The notes: generated by a model not told the origin, from the sequence alone. Shown: positions 53,316 to 63,408, numbered from the stretch's first letter. The stretch is 64,000 nt of DNA from Capnocytophaga leadbetteri (GCF_003054025.1 NZ_QBKG01000005.1:101409-165408), one strand, 5' to 3'. Numbers and translations: made by a program.

Positions 53316-54338
53316 ATGTTACAAAACGATATATTTCTACGCGTACTAAATGGCGAAAGCACTGAACGCCCTCCTGTGTGGATGATGCGTCAGGCAGGTA
53401 GATATTTGCCTGAATTTAGAGCTTTACGCGATAAATACGACTTCTTTACACGCTGTAAAACTCCTGAATTAGCAGCCGAAATAACAGTACAACCAGTTGA
53501 TATTGTAGGCGTAGATGCTGCTATCTTATTCTCAGACATCTTAGTCGTACCTCAAGCGATGAATATTGAGGTAGAAATGAAAAAAGGCGTAGGACCTTGG
53601 CTCCCTAATCCTGTACGCACAGCCAAAGATGTGGCTCAAGTGATTATACCTGACATTGAAGAAACATTGGGCTATGTACTTGAGGCAGTAAAGCTTACCA
53701 AACAGCGACTTAACAATCGTGTGCCTCTGATTGGTTTTGCAGGGTCTCCTTTCACTATCTTCTGTTATGCTGTACAAGGGTCTGGCTCTCGCGATTTTGC
53801 TACGGCTAAAGAGCTTTGCTTTACCGATGCTGAAACAGCGCATCAGTTGTTACAGAAAATAACTGATACTACTATATTATACCTGAAAGAAAAAGTAAAA
53901 GCAGGGGTAGATGCTGTGCAGATATTCGATAGTTGGGGGGGCGTACTCTCGCCTGAAGATTATCGTACTTTTTCTTGGCAATACATTAATCAGATAGTTG
54001 AAGCCCTAGCGCCGCTGACTAAAGTAATTGTATTTGGCAAAGGCTGCTGGTTTGCATTGCCTGAAATGGCTGCCTCTAAAGCCGCTGCCTTAGGTATTGA
54101 CTGGACGTGCAGCCCTGAAAAAGCAAGAGAACTAACCGGAGGAAAGATAGCGCTACAAGGTAACTTCGACCCTTCTCGCCTGCTCTCTTCGCCTGCTGAT
54201 ATTAAGAAAAAAGTAAAAGAAATGATTGATGCTTTCGGAAAGGATAAGTACATAGCTAATTTAGGACACGGTATTCTACCTAATGTACCAGTAGAAAATG
54301 CTATTGCCTTTGTGGAAGCTGTAAAAGAATATTGTTAA
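53316..54338 (+). CDS. hemE: Uroporphyrinogen decarboxylase
   Basis: A 340-residue enzyme decarboxylating uroporphyrinogen III to coproporphyrinogen III in haem synthesis. The signature [17 protein letters not shown] carries the Arg and Asp-binding loop, [20 protein letters not shown] segment is present, and [16 protein letters not shown] follows. Length is typical. No other haem gene is adjacent. The next gene, lspA, starts 9 bases after the stop. Confidence 0.96.
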   Translation: MLQNDIFLRVLNGESTERPPVWMMRQAGRYLPEFRALRDKYDFFTRCKTPELAAEITVQPVDIVGVDAAILFSDILVVPQAMNIEVEMKKGVGPWLPNPVRTAKDVAQVIIPDIEETLGYVLEAVKLTKQRLNNRVPLIGFAGSPFTIFCYAVQGSGSRDFATAKELCFTDAETAHQLLQKITDTTILYLKEKVKAGVDAVQIFDSWGGVLSPEDYRTFSWQYINQIVEALAPLTKVIVFGKGCWFALPEMAASKAAALGIDWTCSPEKARELTGGKIALQGNFDPSRLLSSPADIKKKVKEMIDAFGKDKYIANLGHGILPNVPVENAIAFVEAVKEYC

Positions 54339-54347
54339 GAAAAGATT

Positions 54348-54941
54348 ATGAAGTTAAAACACGCTACTCTTATTATCTTATTAGTGCTCCTCATTGACCA
54401 ATGGAGCAAAATATACATTAAAACACACTTCATTCTTGATGAAGTGGTAACAGTATTTAGTTGGTTTAAAATCTCCTTTGCTGAGAATGACGGAGCTGCT
54501 TGGGGTAAAGAAATACCAGGTAAATACGGCAAACTTATACTGACGCTCTTTCGTATTGTTGCCGTAGTAGGTATCGGCTATTGGTTGGTTTCTGCCATAA
54601 AGAAAAAACAACCTAAGATGCTTATTATATCTATCTCTCTAATCTTAGGAGGTGCATTGGGCAATATCACTGATTCCGTATTTTATGGGGTTATTTTCGA
54701 CCATAGCTATGGCAATATAGCTACGCTTTTCTCACCCAATCCTTATGGTACTTTATTGCACGGAAAGGTAGTAGATATGTTTTGTTTTCCGATTATTGAC
54801 ACAGTACTTCCTGATTGGATGCCCATTTGGGGCGGCGAGCGTTTCCGCTTTTTTGAGCCTATATTTAACGTAGCTGATTCTGCTATTTGTATAGCTGTAG
54901 GACTGATGATTATTTTCCATAAGAAGATATTCAAAAACTAA
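54348..54941 (+). CDS. lspA: Lipoprotein signal peptidase (SPase II)
   Basis: A 197-residue, four-span membrane protease that cleaves prolipoproteins after lipidation. Conserved boxes: DQWSKIYIK near residues 17-25, FAENDGAAWG (45-54), GGALGNITD (101-109), GKVVDMF with catalytic Asp143, and FNVADSAI with catalytic Asp177. The loop between GNITD and VVD is about 25 residues longer than in Proteobacteria, which is usual in Bacteroidota. It processes the lipoproteins encoded in this window (Prc, fucosidase, DUF1735 protein). Confidence 0.95.
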   Translation: MKLKHATLIILLVLLIDQWSKIYIKTHFILDEVVTVFSWFKISFAENDGAAWGKEIPGKYGKLILTLFRIVAVVGIGYWLVSAIKKKQPKMLIISISLILGGALGNITDSVFYGVIFDHSYGNIATLFSPNPYGTLLHGKVVDMFCFPIIDTVLPDWMPIWGGERFRFFEPIFNVADSAICIAVGLMIIFHKKIFKN

Positions 54942-54961
54942 AAAGGTATCACCTTAAAAGT

Positions 54962-54996
54962 AAAAGAGCTGCCCTAATGAGCAGCTCTTTTTTATT
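54962..54996 (+). terminator. Terminator after lspA
   Basis: Arms AAAAGAGCTGC and GCAGCTCTTTT (54962-54972 and 54981-54991) with an 8-base loop and a T run. It also faces the converging CPBP gene, which ends at 54999. Confidence 0.88.
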
Positions 54997-54998
54997 TT

Positions 54999-55877
54999 TT
55001 ATCGAGTTATAAGATGTTTCTTTATATCTTTCCAATGGTATTTCTTAGCATAAATATAAAGCATTAAAGGGAAACAGATTAATAATGGTACCCATAAAGT
55101 AAGCCCTAAGGTAGGTTCTGATACATCACGTAATAGAGAGGGGACTTGAAATACTGTCCAATCTGAAGTAACTAAAAGTGCTGTAAAAAGGTTATTAGCC
55201 GTATGAAAGCCAAGCGCTAACTCTATGCCGTCATCCATTAAGGTAGTAATTCCTAAGAAGAACCCCGTACCTATATAGTAAATAAGAAGCATATAACCTA
55301 ATTTCTCTACCTCTGGATTAGCAAGGTGCATCAGTCCAAAAGTAACTGAGGTAAACACTAATGGCAACCACGCATTGCGCACTGTAAGCCCTACTGCCTG
55401 CATTAAGTAAGCCCTGAAAAAGACCTCTTCAAAGCCTGTTTGCAAAGGCATCATAAGAACTACTATCACCAATAACTTCAGAAAAGGCATCCACTGAAAA
55501 TTCCATACATACGCTTCCGGGTGTATAGCGTAATCTATCAACGTTACTCCTACTGTTACCACTCCCCATAAAACAAAAGCAAACCAAAATCGCTTCCAAT
55601 CTATTTTAGGGCGGGCAGTAATTAGAGCCGTTAATGGCTGTCTATGTACGTACTTAACCCATAAGAGCAACACTGCTAAGAATATAGCAAAAATTAACAA
55701 ATTCTCAGCAAGGTACATTAGTTCGCCTTTAGAGGCAATTTCTGCTTTGATAAGAGGTGAGGTATCAAATAGTAGCGACACTAAAAAGTTCAACCCTGCA
55801 AATGCAAAGAACAGGGTTGGAACTATAATATAAAGCCATTTAGGGCTTAATGATAATTTTGCGTTATTGAGATACAT
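54999..55877 (-). CDS. CPBP-family (Abi/CAAX) intramembrane protease
   Basis: A 292-residue protein with about eight membrane spans. The active-site motif is TGFEEVFFRAYL (Glu150, Glu151, Arg155), with His184 in FGLMHLANP and His225 in GFHTANN. The family comprises glutamic intramembrane endopeptidases related to Rce1; roles range from peptide maturation to phage resistance, and none can be assigned here. It starts 2 bases after the alpha-L-fucosidase gene and is probably co-transcribed. Confidence 0.9.
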   Translation of the reverse strand: MYLNNAKLSLSPKWLYIIVPTLFFAFAGLNFLVSLLFDTSPLIKAEIASKGELMYLAENLLIFAIFLAVLLLWVKYVHRQPLTALITARPKIDWKRFWFAFVLWGVVTVGVTLIDYAIHPEAYVWNFQWMPFLKLLVIVVLMMPLQTGFEEVFFRAYLMQAVGLTVRNAWLPLVFTSVTFGLMHLANPEVEKLGYMLLIYYIGTGFFLGITTLMDDGIELALGFHTANNLFTALLVTSDWTVFQVPSLLRDVSEPTLGLTLWVPLLICFPLMLYIYAKKYHWKDIKKHLITR

Positions 55878-55879
55878 TT

Positions 55880-57964
55880 TTACTGCGTTATAACACCAAT
55901 TTCTCCGTAAGATACAATGCTCGAATTATCTACAGTTTTAGTAGCTATTAACCTAATATAGCGTGCTTTTTCTTTAGAAGAAAATACAATACGCTGCTCT
56001 ATAGGGTTATTCTTTATATTGCCAAACTCACCTTCTGATACTTTCTTCCAATGCACGTTATCAGTACTCACTTCAAACACATAATGACTGATAGTCCCCT
56101 CAGCCCATCTATCTTGTGATGGCAGGTAAGTAAAGCCACTCAACGACAAGGTTTCACCCAAATCTATAGTAATAGCAGGAGTAGCGTTTTCTTTCTTCTG
56201 ATAACCCCAAGTAGTGGTGCTTTCGTCTATTATTCTGTCAGTATTTTTTACCTCTTTAGCACTGGTAGCTATTACTTTCCATAGACCTTTAGCTACCTCT
56301 ATAGAGTGAGAAGCTACTTCGCTGTATTGGTTTCTACTGCGGTCGAAGGCAACTACTTTAAGGGTAGTAGGTTTAGCAAGCGCGAAAGGAGAGCCATAAC
56401 GCATTGATTTTTCAGTAGGAGTCGAACCATCAAGAGTATAGTAAATCTCAGTTGCTTTATCAGCAGCTTTCATATTAATGTAGCCTTCCTTAGTACGCGT
56501 TACCATAGGTGTAACTAACAACTGAGGAGCATTATAAATCCCTATATTACTAATAAGAGGAGCTGCTTTAGCGTCTAATATAGTAAAGCGAAATTTAGTA
56601 GCAGTCACTGGATCAAAACGCAAGATGCGTTTATAACCAATAGTAGTTTGTGCATCTATAGGCTGCCACTGTCCGTCTTTTTCGTATTCTATCTTAAAAT
56701 TCTTAACACGTTGTCCTAAAGCTATATATTCTTGTGCTAAAAATCTATTGAAAGTAGTAGGCTTGCTAAAAGTGAATTCTAGTGAAGCATTGGTTACCCC
56801 ATCTTCTGTAGCCCAATAAGTATTTTTATTACTGTCAATAGCGTTTGCTGCACTAAAAGACTTGCGTTCATTACTAGCTTTTACAGTAGCTTGACCTACT
56901 AAGTTATCAGCAAAGTCTGCTTCTATCACTTTTTTGAGTTCCATCAATCTCTTGATATCATTCTCGTGTACGAGTCCGCGTCTGTCTACTGGTAAGTTAA
57001 GCAAAAAGTTATATCCTCTTCCTACTGAAGCGTAGTAAATATCTACCATTTTCTCGAGCGGACGTACTTGATGGTCTTCGCGTGCGTGGTAGTACCAACC
57101 TGGTCTGATAGATACATCTGCCTCAGCAGGTATCCAATTCACACCATTCTCATCACCTTCACCTAAGTGTTTAAAACGAGGAGCTCCTTCTAAAGCAGGA
57201 TTAGAGGTAAATGGATTCCAGTTAGTAGTGGTACCATAACCCTTTTCATTGCCTATCCAACGTATATCTGGACCTTCATCGCCAAAAATAGTAGCTTGAG
57301 GCTGTAGTTCGCGCACTATAGCATATGTTTTATCCCATTGGTAATAGGTATTAGCATCTATTTTTCTGTTTTCGTTAGCACCTCCGTAGTAGCCAGTACC
57401 TCCATTAGCACCATCAAACCACACTTCGTATATTTCGCCATAGTTAGTAAGCAACTCTCTCAGCTGGTTATGAAAGTAATTAACATATGCCGGACGAGCA
57501 TACTCTGCGTGATTTCTATCCCAAGGCGATAAATAGACTCCAAATTTTAGCCCTACCTTACGGCACGCCTCCGATAAATCTTTCACAAGATCGCCTTTTC
57601 CATTTTTCCAAGGAGAGTTTTTCACCGAATGTTCTGTATATTTTGAAGGCCACAAACAGAACCCATCGTGGTGCTTAGCAGTTATGATAACCCCTTTCAT
57701 TCCGGCTTCTTTTATCACTTTCACCCATTGATTTACATCTAATTCAGTAGGGTTAAATAGGGCTGGGTCTTCACCCCCTGTACCCCACTCCATATCAGTA
57801 AAGGTATTCATATTGAAGTGAATAAAAGCGTAGTATTCCAAATCTTGCCACGCTAATTGGCGAGCGGTAGGAATAGGATTTACTGCCTGAGGGGTAGAAA
57901 CTTTTTGTGTAGTTTTGCAGGCAAACAAACTTAGCGCAGAGGCTAATAGTATAAATTTCTTCAT
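55880..57964 (-). CDS. GH29 alpha-L-fucosidase with carbohydrate-binding modules, lipoprotein
   Basis: A 694-residue lipoprotein (lipobox LFAC, Cys16). Order: GH29 catalytic barrel (about 30-350; ITAKHHDGFCLWPS, YEVWFDGANGG with the probable nucleophile Asp184), F5/8 type C module (about 355-480), a beta-hexosaminidase C-terminal-like domain (about 485-555; EIYYTLDGSTPTEKS), and a second F5/8 type C module (about 560-694). It removes alpha-linked fucose from host glycans such as mucin or N-glycans. The residues after the Cys (KTTQKVS) are not acidic, so a periplasmic-facing anchor is more likely than surface export. Own promoter at 58013-58043. Confidence 0.93.
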   Translation of the reverse strand: MKKFILLASALSLFACKTTQKVSTPQAVNPIPTARQLAWQDLEYYAFIHFNMNTFTDMEWGTGGEDPALFNPTELDVNQWVKVIKEAGMKGVIITAKHHDGFCLWPSKYTEHSVKNSPWKNGKGDLVKDLSEACRKVGLKFGVYLSPWDRNHAEYARPAYVNYFHNQLRELLTNYGEIYEVWFDGANGGTGYYGGANENRKIDANTYYQWDKTYAIVRELQPQATIFGDEGPDIRWIGNEKGYGTTTNWNPFTSNPALEGAPRFKHLGEGDENGVNWIPAEADVSIRPGWYYHAREDHQVRPLEKMVDIYYASVGRGYNFLLNLPVDRRGLVHENDIKRLMELKKVIEADFADNLVGQATVKASNERKSFSAANAIDSNKNTYWATEDGVTNASLEFTFSKPTTFNRFLAQEYIALGQRVKNFKIEYEKDGQWQPIDAQTTIGYKRILRFDPVTATKFRFTILDAKAAPLISNIGIYNAPQLLVTPMVTRTKEGYINMKAADKATEIYYTLDGSTPTEKSMRYGSPFALAKPTTLKVVAFDRSRNQYSEVASHSIEVAKGLWKVIATSAKEVKNTDRIIDESTTTWGYQKKENATPAITIDLGETLSLSGFTYLPSQDRWAEGTISHYVFEVSTDNVHWKKVSEGEFGNIKNNPIEQRIVFSSKEKARYIRLIATKTVDNSSIVSYGEIGVITQ

Positions 57965-58012
57965 ATTTATGGTTATTAAACTTCTTAATTAAGAGATGGT
58001 TTATAAGAGCGA

Positions 58013-58043
58013 CAAAAGTAGTATTTTATTTGCAATCTTACAA
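58013..58043 (-). promoter_or_regulatory. Promoter for the fucosidase - CPBP operon
   Basis: Minus strand: TACTTTTG (58013-58020) and TTG (58041-58043), spacing 20. Confidence 0.75.
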
Positions 58044-58050
58044 ATTATTT

Positions 58051-59139
58051 TTATTTTTCTTCTACCAAAATATTTCCTTTGAAAAGTTTGCGCGAATTAT
58101 TAATAAAAATATTCATACTATCCTTAGCACTCTCGGTAAGGTCTTTAAAATTATCTTCTTCATATTCTTTGCAAGGTAGTATCTCAAAAAGATACTTACC
58201 ATTAGTTTTTTTTGTCCTATTTACCCATACTAAATGATAACCTTTTTTTACTATTCTGGTAGTATGAGCATCTTTTAATAAGGTAAGCGATACCATTGCC
58301 CCTCCATCTGAAGGACTTTTGCGCTGATTCGATACAAAATTGCCTAACGAATAAACTACAAATTGCTCTTTATGAAGCCCTGTTTGGGCAGTGTAGTACA
58401 TTGGCTGTAGTACGTGGGGGTGTCCACCTATAATAATATCTACCCCATTGTCAAACAAAAATTTTGCCACAGCCTCTTGCTGAGTATTTTGGTGCTGTTG
58501 GTATTCTATCCCCCAATGAATTACGACAATCAACTTATCTAAAGCTCTCTTTTTAGCTTGCTCTATATCTTCTTTCATTTGGGGTAGGTTGATGCGATTT
58601 ACTATGGTAGGTTCTGGTACAGGCAAGCCGTTAGTGCCGTAAGTGTAGTTTAGTATTCCTACTGTGATGCCATTTTTAGAGAGCACCAACAGGTTATGCT
58701 TATCAAACTCCGCTTTATCTCTAAAGGTGCCTGTATGAGCTATTTTGAGCGAGTCGAGCACATCTAAGGTTCTGATAATTCCTTTTTTGCCTCTATCGCA
58801 GGTGTGATTGTTGGCCGTCACCAGCACATCTATTCCGCTATTTTGGCAAGCTACCGCCAAGGCATCAGGCGATGAAAACTGCGGATACCCCTTATAGGGC
58901 TTGCCTCCCAAAGTAACCTCTAAATTAGCTATCGCAAAGTCTGCTTCTGCAAATTTGTGCTTTATTTTGGCAAATACAGGTTCATAATCGTATTGCTTAG
59001 TCTTAGCATCATAAGCCCCCTCTACCTGAGGCCCGTGCCCCATCACATCGCCCATAAAGAGCAAAGAAAGTCGATTGCCGGCTTCTTGTGCTGTCAAAAA
59101 AGCAGGAAAAACAAGTATTATAAGTAGTAATCGTATCAT
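58051..59139 (-). CDS. Second CapA-family protein, exported
   Basis: A 362-residue protein with signal peptide MIRLLLIILVFPAFLTA. The CapA signatures are LLFMGDVMGHGPQV, FAIANLEVTLGGKPYKGYP, LVTANNHTCDRGKKG, VVIHWGIEYQQH and IIGGHPHVLQPM. The metal-type residues are conserved. It differs clearly from the CapA at 18.8-19.9 kb and belongs to another branch. Its ATG overlaps the stop of the AAA ATPase gene by 4 bases. As the last gene of the sdaA-folP-cdaA-AAA run it may act in the envelope, but a capsule role is not supported. Confidence 0.87.
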   Translation of the reverse strand: MIRLLLIILVFPAFLTAQEAGNRLSLLFMGDVMGHGPQVEGAYDAKTKQYDYEPVFAKIKHKFAEADFAIANLEVTLGGKPYKGYPQFSSPDALAVACQNSGIDVLVTANNHTCDRGKKGIIRTLDVLDSLKIAHTGTFRDKAEFDKHNLLVLSKNGITVGILNYTYGTNGLPVPEPTIVNRINLPQMKEDIEQAKKRALDKLIVVIHWGIEYQQHQNTQQEAVAKFLFDNGVDIIIGGHPHVLQPMYYTAQTGLHKEQFVVYSLGNFVSNQRKSPSDGGAMVSLTLLKDAHTTRIVKKGYHLVWVNRTKKTNGKYLFEILPCKEYEEDNFKDLTESAKDSMNIFINNSRKLFKGNILVEEK

Positions 59140-60275
59140 TTGAAGCCTATTTTAGATTGTTTGTTATCTGCTTTTAGTTCTTTAGAGTCTATATTGGTCA
59201 ATTCAGCTAACGAATAAGGCCTTTCTACTACTAAATCTCTGTCTGTTGATTGCAAATACTTATTGCATTTCTCTACGGTCAGCTCTTTAAACTTATATTC
59301 TGCTATAAGCCTACCCTTTCTGAGTAGGGCAGCATCTATTTTTGATATATCTGAGTTAAAAGTACAAATAAGCTGACATTCAAGCACATCCGAAAGCATT
59401 CCATCAGCTATATTAAGTATAGACGATACCACATCGGTATTGCTATTAAAGGAGGTACGCTCAGCTATGTAGTTCTCACAATCTTCAAGCACTAATACCG
59501 AATTTTTGTTCTCAATAAGCAAGCCTATAAAAGCAGGGTCAGTAAGTGAGGCTATCATCGAGGTAGGTACAAAAATAAATTTCTTATTGGGTATCTGACT
59601 CGTAAGCCATTTGATGTAATTGGTTTTGCCCGAACCTGCAATACCGTGAAAGAGTACCACCCCCTTATCTTCATTCGTAAGAGCATTCTTTACGTGGTGA
59701 TGTACCTCTGCAAAGTCATCATTATACATTGTCTCAAAATCAATGCGATAAGGCTTAATAGTATGCGTTTTAATGTCTATACCCCGCGATGTTTTCAACA
59801 ATATAGATACTTTTGATTCTTTTGAAACGTATTTTTCTATATAATCCTCAAATAGTTTATTGAGGTTTTCTTTTGTCTTAGGATTAGTATTTTCGTAATA
59901 CACCGAACTGACTTTATAAAGCCCATCTTCAAAAATCTGACTGTCGTACTCATTCGATAAATTCTTGTCTATCAACAGAAAAACCTCTAAAGTAGGGTGA
60001 AAATAACACTCCTCCGATTCGTAAAGCTCATTTTGCTTAGAAGCGTATTCAAAAGTGTAATAATCAGTACATTTTACAAAGTGTTTTAGTTTATCTCTAT
60101 GTATCACAAGGTCATCACCTCCAAAGTAAATACGTGCCATCAGGTCGTCTAATAGTCCGCGATAAGGATTCGTAAAAGTAAGCAGTTTGTACTTGTCATA
60201 CAGCTCTATATGGTCATCGCTATCTACCTGTAGCACATTCACAGGGTGATAATATTTTGATTCTTTTATCTTCAT
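59136..60275 (-). CDS. AAA-family ATPase with unknown N-terminal domain
   Basis: A 379-residue protein. Residues 1-185 are of no family I recognise (FTNPYRGLLDDLMARIYFGG). Residues about 186-335 form an AAA ATPase: Walker A GIAGSGKT (211-218), Walker B VLVLEDCE (260-267), sensor-1-like CTFNSDI and an Arg-finger-like LLRKGR (318-322). The Glu of Walker B is present, so ATP hydrolysis is likely. The module recalls Bcs1/CDC48-like single-ring AAA proteins. It lies between cdaA (19 bases upstream) and capA (4-base overlap). The role is unknown; a link to c-di-AMP or to CapA export is speculation. Confidence 0.8.
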   Translation of the reverse strand: MKIKESKYYHPVNVLQVDSDDHIELYDKYKLLTFTNPYRGLLDDLMARIYFGGDDLVIHRDKLKHFVKCTDYYTFEYASKQNELYESEECYFHPTLEVFLLIDKNLSNEYDSQIFEDGLYKVSSVYYENTNPKTKENLNKLFEDYIEKYVSKESKVSILLKTSRGIDIKTHTIKPYRIDFETMYNDDFAEVHHHVKNALTNEDKGVVLFHGIAGSGKTNYIKWLTSQIPNKKFIFVPTSMIASLTDPAFIGLLIENKNSVLVLEDCENYIAERTSFNSNTDVVSSILNIADGMLSDVLECQLICTFNSDISKIDAALLRKGRLIAEYKFKELTVEKCNKYLQSTDRDLVVERPYSLAELTNIDSKELKADNKQSKIGFK

Positions 60276-60294
60276 AGTAAATTAAAAAATAGAG

Positions 60295-61071
60295 TTAATT
60301 GTCTTCTTGTATCATTTTTATAAGTTCCTCTTCGTTGGCAAATCTTACAAAATTGCCATTCTTAAAGTACGATATATGTCCCGTTTCTTCTGATACTACC
60401 AAGGCAGTAGCATCGGTTTTTTCGGTGATAGATACTGCGGCACGGTGGCGCAAGCCGTAGTGTTTGGGCAACGTATCTTCAGCTGCTACGGGCAGAATAA
60501 CCCGTGTAGCCACAATAGTATTGCCCCTTATAACGATAGCCCCATCGTGCAGCGGACTGTTTTTATAAAAAATGCTCTCAATAATAGGCCCCGATAGCTC
60601 TAAGTTCATCTTGTCGCCTGTAGCTATCACAAAGTCTAAAGGCACACTGCGCTCTATCACTATCAATGCCCCTGTATGGGTTGTGCCGAGTTTATGGCAT
60701 ACGCTTACTAAACCTTCTACATTTAGCAGACTCTCTTTCTGCTTAAAAAAGTGAAATATGCGGTGCAGCTTATTGCGTGCCGTGATATTAGTAGACCCTA
60801 TAGTGAGCAAAAAGCGGCGGATTTCCTGCTGAAATACCACTATCAGCGCAAATACCCCCACCCCTATAAACTGCCCTAATATACTGCTAAGCAATTGCAT
60901 CTGCAAGGCTTCGGTGATTTTCCATAATAGGTAAATCATCACGATACCCATAAAAATATTGATAGCTACCGTACCTCTGATAAGTCGGTATACATAGTAC
61001 AGAAAAGCCGCAAACAGCAGTATATCTATCGCATCGGCAATAGTAAAGTCTAAAATATCAAATAGTTTCAT
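60295..61071 (-). CDS. cdaA: Diadenylate cyclase CdaA
   Basis: A 258-residue membrane enzyme that makes c-di-AMP from two ATP. Three N-terminal helices (about 10-30, 35-55, 65-85) precede the DAC domain (about 100-250) with the catalytic DGA (176-178, HDGAIVIRGN) and RHR (208-210, YGLRHRAA). Both motifs are intact. In Firmicutes CdaA is encoded with CdaR and GlmM; here it overlaps folP by 4 bases, a common Bacteroidota arrangement. A likely target in this window is the KtrA/KtrB potassium system. No c-di-AMP phosphodiesterase is seen. Confidence 0.95.
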   Translation of the reverse strand: MKLFDILDFTIADAIDILLFAAFLYYVYRLIRGTVAINIFMGIVMIYLLWKITEALQMQLLSSILGQFIGVGVFALIVVFQQEIRRFLLTIGSTNITARNKLHRIFHFFKQKESLLNVEGLVSVCHKLGTTHTGALIVIERSVPLDFVIATGDKMNLELSGPIIESIFYKNSPLHDGAIVIRGNTIVATRVILPVAAEDTLPKHYGLRHRAAVSITEKTDATALVVSEETGHISYFKNGNFVRFANEEELIKMIQEDN

Positions 61072-61886
61072 CGTATCTTACTGATAATTTTCACGCACTC
61101 TTTGGCTTCTTTCACATCGTGTACGCGTATGATGTGCGCCCCTTTTAGTAAGGCTATCGTATTGGCTATAGTGGTAGCATTTAAGGCTCCAGCAGGGTCA
61201 GTATCAAGTAGTTTGTACAACATCGATTTGCGCGAAAGCCCTACTAACAGAGGGGCTTTAAGTATCTGAAAACGCTCTAAATGCTTCAAAATTTCGTAAT
61301 TCTGATCTAAGGTTTTCGAGAAACCAAACCCCACATCTATTATCACATCGTTGATGCCCATTTCCATCATAGCAGTCTTGCGCTCCGAAAAATAATAAAG
61401 TACATCGGTAATGATATAATTGTAATCCGTGTGCTGTTGCATTGTCTGGGGCGTACCTCTCATATGCATCGCTATATAGGGCACTTGCGCTTCAGCTACC
61501 ACTTTCAGCATCTGAGGGTCTAATCCACCTGCCGATATATCGTTGATAATGGCTGCGCCTTCAGCAACGGACTGACGAGCTACCTCGCTTCGGAAAGTAT
61601 CTACCGAAATCAGTATATTAGGGAAAGCTTTTATTAGCTGACGCACTACAGGTATCACACGCGCTAACTCTTCTTCTTCTGATACCTCAGCTGCATTAGG
61701 GCGCGTACTATACCCTCCAACATCTATAAAGTCAGCCCCCTGAATAAGCATCTCCTCTGCCCTATTTAGCAACGTCTTTTCAGTTACCCTGCTCCCCTCA
61801 AAAAACGAATCGGGCGTGTGATTGAGAATACCCATCACACGTGGATAAGCAAGCGACACTAATTCACCTTTGCAATTAATCGTCAT
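61068..61886 (-). CDS. folP: Dihydropteroate synthase
   Basis: A 272-residue TIM-barrel enzyme joining p-aminobenzoate to a pterin; the target of sulfonamides. Pterin-binding boxes: VMGILNHTPDSFFEGSRV near residues 17-34, QGADFIDVGGYSTRP, ISVDTFRSEVA, INDISAGG, and the Lys/Arg sites GLSRKSML and IIRVHDVKE. The 3' end overlaps cdaA by 4 bases. It is 43 bases downstream of sdaA, with a 7-bp purine-rich repeat in the gap. Confidence 0.96.
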   Translation of the reverse strand: MTINCKGELVSLAYPRVMGILNHTPDSFFEGSRVTEKTLLNRAEEMLIQGADFIDVGGYSTRPNAAEVSEEEELARVIPVVRQLIKAFPNILISVDTFRSEVARQSVAEGAAIINDISAGGLDPQMLKVVAEAQVPYIAMHMRGTPQTMQQHTDYNYIITDVLYYFSERKTAMMEMGINDVIIDVGFGFSKTLDQNYEILKHLERFQILKAPLLVGLSRKSMLYKLLDTDPAGALNATTIANTIALLKGAHIIRVHDVKEAKECVKIISKIR

Positions 61887-61907
61887 ATTCTATTAGTTAA
61901 AGTTAAT

Positions 61908-61930
61908 GTTTTCGTCTCTCGTCTTTCGCC
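61908..61930 (-). repeat. 7-bp purine-rich repeat after sdaA
   Basis: Reading on the minus strand from the sdaA stop: GGCGAAA, GACGAGA, GACGAAA. The same unit type (AGGCGAA/AGACGAA) follows the yidC stop at 25,8 kb. Confidence 0.65.
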
Positions 61931-63351
61931 TAGCAATCCGCAATATTTACCGCTACGGCCAAGCCTCCTTCCGAAGTTTCTTTGTATTTAGAATTCATAT
62001 CCTTAGCCGTCTGCCACATCGTGTTAATTACCTTGTCTAAAGGCACTTTAGCGTTTTTAGGGTCAGTTGTCATCGCCAATTCGGCAGCGTTAATAGCCTT
62101 TATAGCCCCCATAGCATTGCGCTCTATGCAGGGTATCTGTACTAAGCCGCCTATAGGGTCGCAGGTCAGTCCCAAATGGTGCTCCATCGCTATCTCGGCA
62201 GCTATCAACACTTGTTCTGGGGTACCGCCTAATAGCTCGCATAGAGCCCCTGCTGCCATAGCCGATGATACGCCTATCTCTGCCTGACAGCCTCCCATAG
62301 CTGCTGAAATGGTAGCTCCTTTTTTGAAAAGACTGCCTATCTCGCCCGCTACTAATAAGAACTGCTTGATAGCATCTTCTGTAGCCTGCTGATTTTCAAT
62401 AGTGATGTAGTACAATAACACTGCAGGTATTACCCCCGCACTACCATTGGTCGGAGCTGTTACCACCCGCCCTAACGACGCATTTACCTCATTTACTGCC
62501 AATGAAAAACAACTCACCCACTTCAGTATTTCTCTAAACTTAATATCCGTTTTTTTAATGGAGTTTATCCAACTCTTCGGACTGTCGTAAGTCACCACCC
62601 CTATCAGGTTTTTGTGAATGTCATAAGCGCGGCGACGCACGTGCAATCCCCCTGGCAATACCCCCTCAGTATGGCAACCTATGTAGGTACATTCTAACAT
62701 CGTATTCCAGATGCGCAATAGTTCGTGGTCTATCTCCTCTTCAGTGCGGAGTGCTTTTTCATTTTCATATACTATTTCCGATATTTTCTTACCCTCTGAA
62801 CCGCAATAATGCAACAATTCCTCTGCTTTATCTATAGGGAAAGGGAAAGGAACATTCTTTTTATTGGTTTGCTCCTCTTCACAAGCATTTTCTTTAACAA
62901 TAAAGCCTCCTCCTACCGAGTAAAAAGTCGATTGATAGCTAAAATCATCACCCGAAGCCGTAAAAGTAAGCCCATTAGCGTGAAAAGGCAGAAAATTTCT
63001 ATTGAATACTATATCCTCTTTAGGATTAAATTTTACAATAAGCTCATTGCCCAAATACAGTTCTTGGTTATTAGTAATAGCCGTAATGATAACGTCTAAA
63101 CTTTCTATAGGCACATACTCGGGGTCGGCACCGCTAAGCCCTAACATCACAGCGAGGTCAGTAGCGTGTCCTTTACCTGTAAGCGAAAGCGACCCATAGA
63201 GGTCTACTGATAACTTCTTAGTATTGAGCAAGTAGTTTTTTTCTCTTAGTTCTTTTACGAAGGCTTCAGCCGCTCGCCACGGCCCTAAGGTATGCGAGCT
63301 CGAGGGGCCTACACCTATTTTTAGCATATCAAAAACGCTTATCTGTTCCAT
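61930..63351 (-). CDS. sdaA: L-serine ammonia-lyase (iron-sulfur type), single chain
   Basis: A 473-residue serine dehydratase converting L-serine to pyruvate and ammonia. The N-terminal beta domain carries [19 protein letters not shown]. The C-terminal alpha domain holds the iron-sulfur cysteines, including [27 protein letters not shown] and [19 protein letters not shown], which are intact. It needs an oxygen-sensitive [4Fe-4S] cluster, in keeping with growth at low oxygen. First gene of the sdaA-folP-cdaA-AAA-capA run, with its own promoter. Confidence 0.95.
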   Translation of the reverse strand: MEQISVFDMLKIGVGPSSSHTLGPWRAAEAFVKELREKNYLLNTKKLSVDLYGSLSLTGKGHATDLAVMLGLSGADPEYVPIESLDVIITAITNNQELYLGNELIVKFNPKEDIVFNRNFLPFHANGLTFTASGDDFSYQSTFYSVGGGFIVKENACEEEQTNKKNVPFPFPIDKAEELLHYCGSEGKKISEIVYENEKALRTEEEIDHELLRIWNTMLECTYIGCHTEGVLPGGLHVRRRAYDIHKNLIGVVTYDSPKSWINSIKKTDIKFREILKWVSCFSLAVNEVNASLGRVVTAPTNGSAGVIPAVLLYYITIENQQATEDAIKQFLLVAGEIGSLFKKGATISAAMGGCQAEIGVSSAMAAGALCELLGGTPEQVLIAAEIAMEHHLGLTCDPIGGLVQIPCIERNAMGAIKAINAAELAMTTDPKNAKVPLDKVINTMWQTAKDMNSKYKETSEGGLAVAVNIADC

Positions 63352-63378
63352 TTTCTATGGTCAAAAAAATCAATCGTG

Positions 63379-63408
63379 CAAAGGTACAAAACAATTATGA
63401 ATTAGCAA
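63379..63408 (-). promoter_or_regulatory. Promoter for the sdaA-folP-cdaA operon
   Basis: Minus strand: TACCTTTG (63379-63386) and TTG (63406-63408), spacing 19; 28 bases before the sdaA start. Confidence 0.8.

Noticed and set aside
54999..55877. A phage-defence (Abi) role for the CPBP protease.
   Set aside because: The family is broad, and the neighbours are a fucosidase and lspA rather than defence genes; there is no support in the sequence.
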